64,000 bases of DNA, from contig CM030358.1 of the NCBI GenBank assembly GCA_017893485.1, forward strand, positions 255,047,228-255,111,227, read 5' to 3'. The notes below the pieces were generated by a model that ran no database searches, was not told where the DNA came from, and worked only from the letters and a program-made list of their open reading frames with translations. Source of the stretch: Hemerocallis citrina. Taxonomy: Eukaryota > Streptophyta > Magnoliopsida > Asparagales > Asphodelaceae. Positions 24,201-34,151 of this stretch are shown piece by piece; position 1 is the stretch's first letter, and every line of letters starts with the position of its first letter. The position numbers and the translations under genes were made by a program.

Positions 24201-27200
24201 TTCATGTGAAGCTTCGTCCCACTGATGGTGAGCTCCTTCCTGATCCCACTAGATACAGACAGATTGTTGGACAGCTTGTCTACTTATGCATGACTAGACC
24301 CGATATTGCTCATGCAGTCAGTATTGTCAGTCAGTTTGTTTTTGCTCCTACATCAGTTCACTATGGTGCTCTTCTTCGGATTCTCAGATATCTTCGGGAC
24401 ACTATTATCTGCTCATTATTCATGCCTGCTACATCCAAACTAGAGCTGAGTGCATATTCTGATTCAGATTGGGCAGGTGATCCTACTACCAGACGGTCTA
24501 TCACCGGTTTTTGTCTATTTCTTGGTGATTCACTGATCTCATGGAGAAGTAAGAAACATGTAGTTATTGCATGTTCTTCGACTGAAGCTGAGTACAGAGC
24601 AATAACAGCTACTACTAGAGAGATTGTTCATATTCGTTGGCTGTTATCATATATGTGTGTCACTCTTACAGGAGCTACTTCTCTTCATTGTGATAACCGG
24701 AGTACATTGCACATTGCAAGCAACCCGGTCTTTCATGAGTAAACGAAGCATATAGAGATTGATTGCCATTATGTTCGTGAGCGCTTTGAGGCAGGGACCA
24801 TTTCTCTCCATTCTGTTACATCTTCCCACCAGACTGCAGACTTCTTCACCAAATTCCATACTGTTCAGAGATTTAGATACTTAGTAGGCAAACTCACACT
24901 GTTTGACCCATCGTGAGTTTGAGTGGGGTGTTAGATATTATTATAGTCCCATATTGGTTGTAGAGTTGTTTTGATATTTGTTCTCCTCCTATATATAGGT
25001 GGTATTGTACTTGGTTGAACTCAATTCAATATTCAGTATTGTTTTTATCTCTCTGATTTATGTTAACACAGGGCATTAAATATCTCAGCATGCAACCAAA
25101 GTTCCAGAGCTAGCCCACTACTGTGGACATCTGAAATTTAATTGGTGACAGAATTGCTAAACTCTTTGTAGAACACCAGCTAAGATGGTATTTGACTCGG
25201 GCCAAATTTATCTGAATGCGAAGTAACTGAAATAAGTTCAAAAAATGACATAATTTCTCACTGACATCCAAAAGAGAATTGGCCTTGTAATTCTGTAGCC
25301 TTTGTTGGAACCATGCTCCACTCCTAATTTCAGATCTTTTATGTTTTAAGTGCTAAGTGAGACTGGAAAACACATGAAAATAGAAACAAACTTTGTAACT
25401 CCGACAGTGGGATTTGAACCATATGAGTGGAAACTAAGGCGTTTTCATATGAGAAAGAGCACCTTCACCAAACCCAGTATATTATTTAGTTGCTTCAGAG
25501 AATTGTTAAGCAGAGTAGCATTGAAAATGACTAATATCCCTAGTATATATGTTAAAACATGCACACACGTCTACAGAAGGGTCACAAATCATACATTGTC
25601 ATTGTGGCACTGATGTGGAATTGATTGTCCTCCCTCTCACGCCTGAAACTCTCTCTATACATTTGAGTGAGGATGTGTTTCACACTGCTTCTAATAAGTC
25701 TTTGAATTGGATACTGATCAATGCTAAGGTACATAGCTCTGGTACCATATTTTGCAAGTCCATATTTTGCTACATTGAAAAAGACAACCCCGTAAGAGTA
25801 ATGCTAACTGTATTACTCGGTAATACTCAGGCTTTGATACTTTGGTAACAGTATGGGCACATATGGGATGTACAAAGTGCGAGCAATTTGAGGATTAAGG
25901 CAATTGCCTCACATGTTGGTTCCTAGTTATACCGATGGCCTGGTGTAATGACTTTAGGAAAATGTCGTATGTTGTTGCATTTAGCCATTTAGGAAAGTGT
26001 GGTCCAGTTTTAGGCTAGCTGAAACCTCTGTTCTGCAGTCTTCACACTTGAATTACTCATTCAGTTTAAATATTCATTGAAGTATGTATCAGATATAAGT
26101 TTAACGGGCTTTCTATGATTTTTGGATATATACTAATATAGTTTCTTACCTATTGTTTTCATCAATAATTTTAGTATCCAGTCTCTTAGAATTTAATCGG
26201 TAAAATATGTAAATGGCATGTGCAGGCACATCTATTTGGCCGACCTGATGCGTTTTATGAGAGAGGATGAAGCACAAAAAACCATGGGCCTCTTTGAAGC
26301 AGATGAGAATTGTAGAGTCAGCAGGAGGTCTCTAAAGAATTGGACGGTAATGATCTCTTCTTGTTCTGCAATAATAAATTCAGTAATTTTCTTGCATACC
26401 TATGAACATGCCCGGAATATTTTGTATGTAGGTCAATGCTTTCAAAGAACGAAGAGCCCTTTCGTTGACACTTAACGATACAAAAACAGCTGTTAACAAG
26501 CTCCACCAGATGGCAAATGTTGTTGTTGCAATTATAGTGATTTCTCTCTCGCTTCTCTTTCTGAACATTGCAACGACCCATTTCTTTGTTTTTCTTAGCT
26601 CCCAACTTCTTATGGTTGTGTTTGTATTTGGAAATACTTTGAGGACGATCTTTGAAGCTATCATTTTCTTATTTACTATGCACCCTTTCGATGTTGGCGA
26701 TCGCTGTGAAATAAATGGAGTTCAGGTAAGAAGAAACATATAATGCTCTTTAATAACCTGAATTAATTTACCGAAATATTTGATCGTATTTTTCTTCATT
26801 TTCCAGATGGTTGTCGAAGAAATGAATATCCTAACAACAGTATTTTTAAGGTTTGACAACCAGAAGATTACATATCCTAACACTGTGCTAGCCACTTTGC
26901 CCATTGGCAACTTTTATCGGAGTCCAGATATGGGTGATTCAATTGACTTTAGTATTCATATTTCAACTTCATTGGAAAAGATTGCTATCATGAAAGAGAG
27001 AATAATAGGGTAAGTTAACTGCACCGTTCATTTCGTAAAGATTCCATTTATCATGGTTTGATTGTTGCTGCTATTGCCTTATATTTTATCCATCTCTTCA
27101 ATATATGGAACTTGAAGATTGTTATTATGTCATGCTTAGAGAAAGAAGAGAATGAGACACTTGCAGCACAATAGACCCTTTAATTATCATTGGAGAAGTA

Positions 27201-30200
27201 GATTCTTATTATGTTACTTTTTACTACATTTAGTTCAAGTAATATTATAATTATTGTTTTTTTGAAAAAAAGTGACTATAGTCACGGGTTTCATTAATGA
27301 TAGTTAACGAAACATACAAAATAGTTTGAAGAGCGAGCTCCCCCTTACAATCTAGTCCCAGATAACCTTCCCAAAATATAACTTGCTACAGGAAATACAA
27401 TAAAATTCTCCATAGGAGATACAAAACACTTCCACCCTTTCCGGGAATTATCACTGAATACTCTAAGCCATGATCCTTCCCGCCTCGGGTCCTTGCTCCA
27501 CTACTGAGATCCCTCCGTTCTGGGCTTCTTCCTTGCCCCTGCTTGATCTGTCCATGCATGTATTAGAGCTTGCAATTTATGAAGTAACATATGTAAAGAG
27601 CATGAAGTATTGCGAAAGCAAAAGTCATTTCTATCTAGCCAAAGTGTCCACAAAATTGTCCCAACAGTAATATCCCAGACAACTCTATACTCTATGTTAA
27701 TATTAGTTGTTCTCCATTCCCCCCATAAGTCATCGGTGGATGTCGGGATTGCATCGGTGAGGAAGCGTAAACCCATGACCTCCCAAACTAACCTAGCTCT
27801 AGGACAGACAAAGAAAATGTGATTTGTGTCCTCTTCCTCCAAGTTACAGCGCTGGCACGTAGCGTCATTCAGAATCTTTCGTTTCTTAAGGTTTCCTTCG
27901 GAGAGGATACCGTCGTTCAGAACCAACCACAGAAAAGCTTTTACTTTAGGAGGGGCTTTAGTCTTCCATATAATGCCTGCCCGTGAGTTCCTCAAACCTC
28001 CATCGTTAAGGAATCTGTACATGTTTGAGACTGAAAACAAACTATTTTCCCCTATTGTCCACTCTCTGGTGTCCTCCTGGGGCCTGCCATGAGGCACCTC
28101 TTCTTGCAGCAACACCTGGAGCCTGCGCAACTGTTCCTGTCCCTCATTTGACAGGGTTCCCGTGAGTTCCAGCGTTAGGCCTTTGTTCTTCCATACGTCC
28201 ACTACCAAGGCATCCTCCTTCTTAGCTGCCGATGCCAATTCGGGATAGAGTGATTGTAAAGTATTATCTCCGCACCATTTGTCTTTCCAAAATCTAATGC
28301 TGTTTCCTTTCCCCAGCTTGCATTTCGTGTTCGTATGGTAGATATCTCCCACCTTTGCCACTCCTCTCCAGATACCTGAAACCTTAGCATGCTTCTGTTT
28401 TCCTCCAAATCTGACATTCTTCCTCCTGCGGTATCTCATGAACGAGTTGCTCCACCACGCTTTGCGTTGTTTGTGCATCTTCCACCACCACTTGGACAGA
28501 AGCGCCTTGTTCATATCTCTCAAGTTCAGGATCCCCAGACCTCCGAATTCTTTCTTCTTGCAAACTCTGTCCCATCTGATGAGGTTGATGCCCTTATTAT
28601 CGTCTCTGGTTCCTTTCCATAAAAAATTCCGCCTACATTTGTCGATTCTTTCGATAACCCAACTTGGAATCTCATAGATCGACATCAGGTATGTGGGTAT
28701 GCTACTGAGAACAGAGTTGATAAGGGTTAGTCTACCTCCCAATGATAGAAATTTCCCTTTCCATCCAGATAATTTTTTCTCAATCTTTTCCACCAGTGGA
28801 ATCCAGTCCTCCTTGATCAGCTTCCCGGGTCTGATAGGCGTACCCAAGTACTTGAGCGGGTATTCCTTCTTCTCACACTGCAATAATGCTGAGGAAAGAT
28901 CCGCAGTTCCCTCGTTGGAATTACTCAATGCCGTAACGCAACTCTTTTGTAGATTAACGGCGAGACCCGACCAGTATTCAAAGCATCTCAGAAGAATCCG
29001 TATAAACAAGATTTCTTCCACCTTTGCCAGTCCGAACAATAAGGTGTCATCCGCATACTGGAGGATTGACAACGGTTCTGCGATTCCTTTAACCGAAACA
29101 CCTTTTGTCAGCCCAGCCTCTATACCTCTTTTGTTCATTTCAAACAATCCATCTGCCACTATAGCAAAGATGAGCGGAGATAGCGGGTCGCCCTGTCGCA
29201 GTCCTCGCTGACATCTGATCTCCTTTCCTATCGAACCGTTTAGGAGTACGAAGGACTTGCCGTGCCTGACGCACATTTTCATCCATAGCCTCCATTTATC
29301 CCCGAAGCCTTTAAGTTTCATTGCCTCATCCACACAATCCCATTCTACTGTGTCGTATGCCTTTTCGAAATCTAGCTTCAAAAGGAACCCGTCGACTTTG
29401 TCTTTGTTCCCTCTAAACACCATTTCGTGAGCCGATGCGATGCTATCTAGGATGTCCCTTCCTTTCACGAATCCGCTTTGAGCTTCCCCGACTATTTCAT
29501 TAAGGATTGGATTTAATCTCCTAGCTAAAGCCTTAGTAATAATCTTGAATGACCCATTAAGTAGGCTGATAGGTCTGAGATCCTTAAATGATAGTACTTC
29601 TACTTTCTTAGGTATCAGGACCACATTCACGTAATTAAGTCTCTCCACCTGCGCCTCTCCCCTGTAGAACTCATGGAAGATATCCATCAGATCATTCTTA
29701 ACGATGTTCCAAAATTTGCTGTAGAAGAAAATCGGGAATCCATCGGGCCCAGGAGCTTTATCTTGCCCCAAAGCCTTTATAGCCCCAAGAGCCTCCTCCT
29801 CCGTAAATGGCTCTTCTAGTCTCTCACATCCCTCAGCCGGTTCCTCGTTCCCCACCTCAGGGTTAAGTTCACATCGCAGCGCTCGCTTCCTTCCCAACAG
29901 ATCTTTGAATGAATTATCAATGTGGTTTCTAATAACAGATTCCTCTTCTGTCCATACCCCTTCCACAAATAGGCCCCCGATTCGATTTTGTCGCTTTCTA
30001 CCGTTGGCTACCTTGTGAAAAAATGCAGTGTTTGCATCTCCTTCCACAAATATTATAATTATTGTTGAAAATGCAATCATCATTTTCGAACTTAATTTCA
30101 AAGCTTATGGTTCCTTACTGTAGCTTTTTCTATTTTAACTTTCTGTATGGTTACAACTTGATCAGTTTAACTAGTTATACTTTGCCATTCAACAATGACA

Positions 30201-31698
30201 ACAAAGTCGTTCTTCCTATATTTGACGATACCAATATGATATCTTCATCTTGATTCTGTCTTTAAGAGCTGTTTCCTTTCTCACATTGATAGTAAACTTG
30301 TCCTTTTTAATTCTAATATGTATTGCGGGACCTCGAAATGATAATTACATGACTATCTGAATGGAAGGAAAACCATCAATTTTCACTTAGCACAGGACAT
30401 TTGAAAAATCAAGTACAGCACTTGGCATTCTGGAACTGTGATGTTCTGTGTTGATTGAGAAAACAAGTAGATCATTTATGCACTTTCAGTCTTCTAGGCC
30501 ATGTATGGGATGAAGTTTAGATAACTGGAGTTCTCTCCCACAAATTTAAGAAACTCTAATTATTCTAACTTGGTCATGTTTGGAACTCTTTTGGCATTAA
30601 GATAGCTAATCATACCCCTTACCACAAAGGTGAGTATACCATAGTTATTTAAACTCCACTCATACCTAATTTTTCTTAACTATGAATATAACTTTAAGTT
30701 GGAGGTAGCATACCTTGTGCCTTCAATTTAAGATAACTTTGGCTATCTTAACTTTGTTCCCAAACAGGGCCTATCCTTTTTTCATAGAGTTAATATTTAA
30801 AAGAAAGAAGAAAAAACAGAGGTATAACACAAAAGCCTCAAAACATGTAGAATGCTGATACTATGATTGCACATCAAACCTTTAAAATTGAATGTGTTTG
30901 ATTCTTGTTTGTTTTCCATTGCTGAGTCGATCCCGCACAGCATAATCAGAATGAGGTTCATTCTTATAAATCATACTAGCACTTTGAAGCAACTATCATC
31001 AGGCCAGAGTTTATAACTGGAATCTGCAGCTACAATACCGAACCGCAAGTGATCTATGATTCTCACTTACGATATTTTTGGGATACTAGCAATTTGGTAC
31101 AATGAAATCGACATTTTGAATCTTCCATAACCCTTTGAGAGCAATTCGTATGCATACTTTATGACTTTTGTTGCATTTATTCTCATTATTTGCCAATGTT
31201 AATATCCAACTGATGGAACACAGCACATGAGCTCAAAAAAGTTATATTTTTTCTGACCAAGTTGATATCTATGAATCCCCTACCATGACAGCACAATTTC
31301 TGTGACAACTATATGATTCATTGCATGTTTTGTTTCCAAATATCTTTCCATATGAATTATAGGTATCAACTATCAAGTGTAAGCCATCACCAAGCCACTA
31401 ACTTAATTGCAGGTTTATGGAGAGCAAAAAGGATCACTGGCACCCTGATCCGTCGGTTGTTCTTAGAGACGTCGATGATATGAACCGACTCAAAATATCC
31501 ATCTGGATGCGCCATAGAATAAATTTCCAGGATATGGGTGTCAAGTGGGAGCGGAGAGAGCTCGTGATTATGGAGATAATGAAGATTTTGAGGGAACTCG
31601 ACATAGAGTACCGAATGCTTCCTCTTGACGTGAATGTTCGGGAAATTGCTGCTCCGTCTTCCAACCGCCTACCTTCCACTTGGAACACTTGCGGTTAA
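16941..31698 (+). CDS. MSL6-like: mechanosensitive ion channel, MscS-like (MSL4/5/6 clade), five exons
   Basis: Exons are 16941-18685, 26226-26346, 26432-26725, 26807-27009 and 31413-31698. All introns are GT-AG and phases agree, giving 882 codons plus stop, close to the 856-881 residues I recall for Arabidopsis MSL4-6. The protein is a plasma-membrane stretch-activated channel. The cytosolic N-terminus has DPPSKLIHTFIDKQRAAG and an acidic run (residues about 213-228). Six membrane helices lie at about 247-267, 281-303, 323-347, 360-385, 650-673 and 679-705. The last is the pore-lining helix of the MscS domain, followed by HPFDVGDRCEINGVQ, then MNILTTVFLRFDNQK. The C-terminal part has ELDIEYR. 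The ATG at 16941 is chosen because it starts the clade-typical MDSIRKSF; the frame is open upstream only to a GTG. Introns 1 (7540 bp) and 4 (4403 bp) are swollen by transposons. No inactivating change is seen. Confidence 0.95.
18997..19459 (+). mobile_element. MULE-type MITE (X1)
   Basis: A perfect 9 bp duplication CTTCTTACC (18988-18996 and 19460-19468), the Mutator-type length, flanks a segment with ends tatgaagcac and gtgcttcctag. It has no coding capacity. It is a relative of X2 at 19634-20075 in the opposite orientation. Confidence 0.8.
19634..20075 (-). mobile_element. MULE-type MITE (X2), inverted relative of X1
   Basis: Ends aggaagcac and gctcatagg, flanked by a 9 bp repeat with one mismatch (ttctatcat 19625-19633 / ttccatcat 20076-20084). 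Read in reverse it follows X1 along its length, for example gtacgacacg near one end, caccctatacgcacctgac near the other and aaaaatgcaaa inside. The two have clear substitutions, so they inserted independently. Confidence 0.78.
20465..20604 (+). repeat. 5' LTR of the intronic Copia
   Basis: Starts TGTTAGATATT, ends CTTAACA. It differs from the 3' LTR by five substitutions over 140 bp and no indels. At the commonly used plant rate of 1.3e-8 per site per year this implies roughly 1.4 million years, a very rough figure for so short an LTR. Confidence 0.95.
20605..20617 (+). other. primer-binding site (initiator tRNA-Met)
   Basis: TGGTATCAGAGCC follows the 5' LTR with no gap and matches the 3' end of plant initiator tRNA-Met, the usual Copia primer. 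Confidence 0.9.
20837..21619 (+). pseudogene. degenerate gag-proximal region of the Copia, with TA microsatellite
   Basis: A proline- and serine-rich open stretch with no visible zinc knuckle or UBN2-type gag motif. An (AT)n run at 21180-21265 lies in the middle, so the original gag is lost or replaced. It ends at a stop just before the protease frame. Confidence 0.5.
21662..24902 (+). pseudogene. Copia pol polyprotein, broken
   Basis: Successive open segments show protease (FWILDSGASHHLT, about 21727), the GAG-pre-integrase motif (LWHRRLGHISVSRLQT and CQGCHLAK, about 22125-22245) and an integrase core (HSDKWGPSP, FIDDFTRHTWVF, FRSDGAREY, 22300-22700). Then come reverse transcriptase (MDMKNAFLHG, YGLKQASRA, LLYIDDMIITG, 23700-23990) and RNase H (SDSDWAGD, RRSITGFCLFLG, STEAEYRA, 24455-24600). 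Frame changes occur between protease and integrase (about 21985 and 22315), a TAG replaces the tryptophan codon at about 23531, and a TAA cuts the RNase H tail at 24740. It encodes no complete enzyme. Confidence 0.92.
24929..25068 (+). repeat. 3' LTR of the intronic Copia
   Basis: 140 bp, TGTTAGATATT to TGTTAACA, preceded by gagtgggg as polypurine tract and followed by the target copy CAGGG. Confidence 0.95.
25074..26225 (+). other. remaining 3' part of MSL intron 1
   Basis: AT-rich intron sequence ending at the acceptor tgtgcag. Short open frames here show no domain. No further element boundaries were recognised. Confidence 0.6.
27259..30048 (-). mobile_element. 5'-truncated LINE (L1 type) in MSL intron 4, antisense
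   Basis: An 18 bp target duplication, identical on both sides, flanks it (27241-27258 and 30049-30066, AATATTATAATTATTGTT). The low-coordinate end begins with a T run, the complement of a short poly(A) tail. The endonuclease half of ORF2 is missing and the element begins within ORF2, as expected from incomplete reverse transcription. About 240 bp of 3' UTR follow the stop. Confidence 0.95.
27501..30048 (-). CDS. LINE ORF2, C-terminal part: reverse transcriptase and zf-RVT
   Basis: About 849 codons without a stop or shift. Order: GDANTAFFHKVANGRK (linker before RT), DLRPISLLNGSFKIITKALA, LLKLDFEKAYDTVEW, RQGDPLSPLIFAIV, the catalytic LQYADDTLLFG, and GWKGKFLSLGGRLTLI in the thumb. A C-terminal zf-RVT region follows (APPKVKAFLWLVLNDGIL, CQRCNLEEEDTNHIFFVC). 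The nearest in-frame ATG lies in host intron DNA at 30101, so there is no native start. The apurinic endonuclease domain is absent, so it is not autonomous, yet the frame has not decayed, which points to a recent insertion. Confidence 0.93.
30497..30771. mobile_element. MITE in MSL intron 4 (PIF/Harbinger- or Tourist-like)
   Basis: Ends GGCCATGTATGGGA and TTCCCAAACAGGGCC are imperfect inverted repeats of the common plant GGCCCTGTTTGG type. Flanks are TA on both sides (30495-30496, 30772-30773). Length is 275 bp, non-coding. Confidence 0.65.
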
Positions 31699-32569
31699 TG
31701 CATATAGAAAACTTAGGATGAGCTTTTAGAGGGAGACTGCGAGGCTGTATCATGGCTGTTTACTTCTTTTGTGAGTGAACGAGGCTGTGTTATATATACT
31801 CCTGCTAATTCCACCACAGATTTTGCTCTTTTCTTTCATAATTTAAGGCGCAGTTAGATATTCCCCAAAATAGCTACTGTCTTTTTTCCACTAGCCATTT
31901 ATTAGTAATTTGCACATGGGATACACCGCTTTTTTTCGTTCTTAAGCTTTCACTCCTAACCGAATTACTCTTTTCCTATTGACACTAACTTTTATTTTAT
32001 ATAAATGATACTTTCGTAAATAATTATATCCTAAATAATTTTAAAGTTTGAGGATTTTATGGTAATTGACTAATTAATTTGAAATGGAGGGCTCATGTAA
32101 CTCACTTAAAAATGAGTGGTTTAGATTAGAGTTAGTTTGTCTACACATGACAACTCTTAACTCTCCCAGAGATTTCCTATTATAATTAACTAATACAGAT
32201 AGCTGAGATTACAAAGCAGAACTAATATATATGTATAGCTCTGATAAACAAGAATGGGTTAATTGTTGTAGTTGTTTATTTAATGTTTTGTTGTTTCTCT
32301 GCTATCAGTTGAATCACTTGCCTAAGTTATACTATGATACATTGGTGAAGTAAAATCTCAAGTATTAAGCAAGAGGTCTGAAGTTGAAAATTTTTTTTGG
32401 GCTGATTTCTCTGAAAAAATATATATAAATAAAATAAAATAAAATAAATAAATGTAAACAACTTGTGGTTAATTTGGATAAATGGGTTCAGGTTGGATGA
32501 AAATGGAGAACATCATTTACCCATAAGTACATAACAAGGTGAACAACAATATCTTTAAAGAAACACATG
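31699..32569 (+). other. 3' flank of the MSL gene
   Basis: Presumed 3' UTR and downstream spacer. AT-rich, no other gene recognised. A plant polyadenylation region is expected in the first 200 bp but no single strong signal stands out. Confidence 0.5.
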
Positions 32570-32745
32570 TAGGGCCGGCATGCGGGCCGGGCCGGGCCGG
32601 AACCGCTCGGGCTTTGCTCGGTCTTGGGCCAACCCAGGCCGGGCTTAATGATTTCGCGGGCCGGGCTAAGTTGGGAAAATCTAGGCCCGGACCTGGCCCT
32701 TGGCCCCAAGGGTGGGGGCCGGGCCGGGCCGGGCCGGTTTTTGAG

Positions 32746-32748
<3 letters not shown>

Positions 32749-32818
<70 letters not shown>
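32749..32818. repeat. (TA)n microsatellite
   Basis: About 35 TA units inside the hAT element. It continues as tatatatt after the Helitron-like insert at 32948. Confidence 0.93.
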
Positions 32819-32821
<3 letters not shown>

Positions 32822-32947
32822 ACTACTATAATGGGAGAAGGCCTTTGTCCTTAACCCAACCCGTGCAACGCACGTGTAGGTAAATTTTTTTGCCCTTTTC
32901 ATTCCTCCCAATTTTTCCCCACGTGCACAGCACGTGTATAATACTAG
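32819..32947. mobile_element. 129 bp Helitron-like element
   Basis: Starts TCTACTACTATAATGGG after A and ends TACTAG before T. A stem-loop cacgtgc-aca-gcacgtg (about 32921-32937) lies 6 bp before the terminal CTAG. Insertion between A and T of a TA microsatellite without duplication fits Helitron rules. It is among the shortest such elements one would expect, and must depend on a helper. Confidence 0.72.
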
Positions 32948-34151
32948 TATATATTAAAGGAAGATGAAAGATCAAGTATTAAATTGTAATTTCATAACAA
33001 TTGCAAAGAACTAATAAATAAAAGAAATTAAAACCAAATTTAAATTGATTTAATAAATTACAAATTGTTAAATAAAATGAAGTTCATGAATACAATTTGT
33101 TGATTGTTGTTGATTGTTGAGAAAGTTGAGAGATAGTAGAGAGAGTTGAGTGAATTTGTGAAGAGAATTGAATGAAATAAGGTTGTATATATAGAAAATG
33201 TATTTTTTCAATTTTCCAAAATACCCCCAAAAACCAGCTAGTATAAGTCCGTTCGGGGGTATTTTGGTAATTTTACATACCCTTCTTAATCTGGAAAAAA
33301 AAAGTAAAAAACGGTAACAGCCAACGGTCGGCCCGCGGGCCAACCCGGATCGACCTGGGCCGGTTCAATCCGGTCCCGGGCTAGTGTGGGCCAGGCCGCG
33401 GCGGGCCGGGCCGTTACCGGTCTTTTTTCGCAAAATTTTGAACCGAACCGGCCCCTACATTTAAGGCTGTCTGACCCCGGTTCAGCCCTGGTTTAGGCGG
33501 ATCGGGCCGGGCCTAGGACCGAGCGGGCCAAGCCGAGCCGGTCCCGGGCCAGCCCGGACCGAATGCCACCGCTAAATACATGCATAGCATGGGTTAATGA
33601 ATCGAACTAATCATTACAAAAACTCACCTGTGATACCCAATTTCCAACCACCCATCCCAATATCAATAAAACCAAAAGATAATGATGAAGCTACCACAAT
33701 CCTGTCTTTACACTTTTTCAAACCCAAAAAAGCAACATTCCAAAATACAAAGAGCTCAAGCAAGAAGAAGAAAAAGAAGAAAGAAAAAGAAGATAATGGC
33801 AAGTGTTACATGGCCCTACATTGTCAACACCCAGTATTCTAAAAATCCTCCTAGGCGGTCGCCTAGGCCTTGCCTAGGCGCTAGGCCGTCCCCGGCCGAC
33901 TCGCCTAGAGTCTGGGCCTTTTAAAAAATCGGTTTGGCTGCCTAGGTGAGTCTGTGGCGAGTCTGGGATAATTTTTGTATTCAGTGAACCGATTCACTTA
34001 GGTCCCCACATTCTTAAAACCCCCGGTCCCGTGCCACTCTCTCTCTCTTTCCAAAAAATTCAAATCCCTAAATAAGAAATTCTCCAAATCGCTCTTGCTT
34101 TCCCCAAATTCTCAAAATCTTAAATCAATCGTCGCTCTTAATTGGAATCTT

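Larger units (their letters stand above)
20465..25068 (+). mobile_element. Copia LTR retrotransposon in MSL intron 1, same orientation as the gene
   Basis: 4604 bp with two 140 bp LTRs and a perfect 5 bp duplication CAGGG (20460-20464, 25069-25073). The primer-binding site follows the 5' LTR directly and a short purine tract (gagtgggg, 24921-24928) precedes the 3' LTR. The domain order is gag-like, protease, integrase, reverse transcriptase, RNase H, as in Copia. Short LTRs and total length suggest the Ale/Retrofit group, which is an inference. Stops and shifts make it non-coding today. It sits in sense with the host gene, so its LTR polyadenylation signals must be ignored for full-length MSL mRNA. 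Confidence 0.95.
32570..33574. mobile_element. non-autonomous hAT element with GC-rich ends
   Basis: Ends TAGGGCCGGCATGCGG and, reversed, TAGCGGTGGCATTCGG form imperfect inverted repeats. The 8 bp flanks aacacatg (32562-32569) and aatacatg (33575-33582) differ at one base. Subterminal gggccgg words are repeated. The interior is AT-rich and holds a (TA)n tract (32749-32818) with a Helitron-like insert; no transposase. Confidence 0.8.

Noticed and set aside
30049..30101. N-terminal start of the 866-codon antisense frame
   Set aside because: The first codons lie in the target duplication and host intron, outside the LINE.
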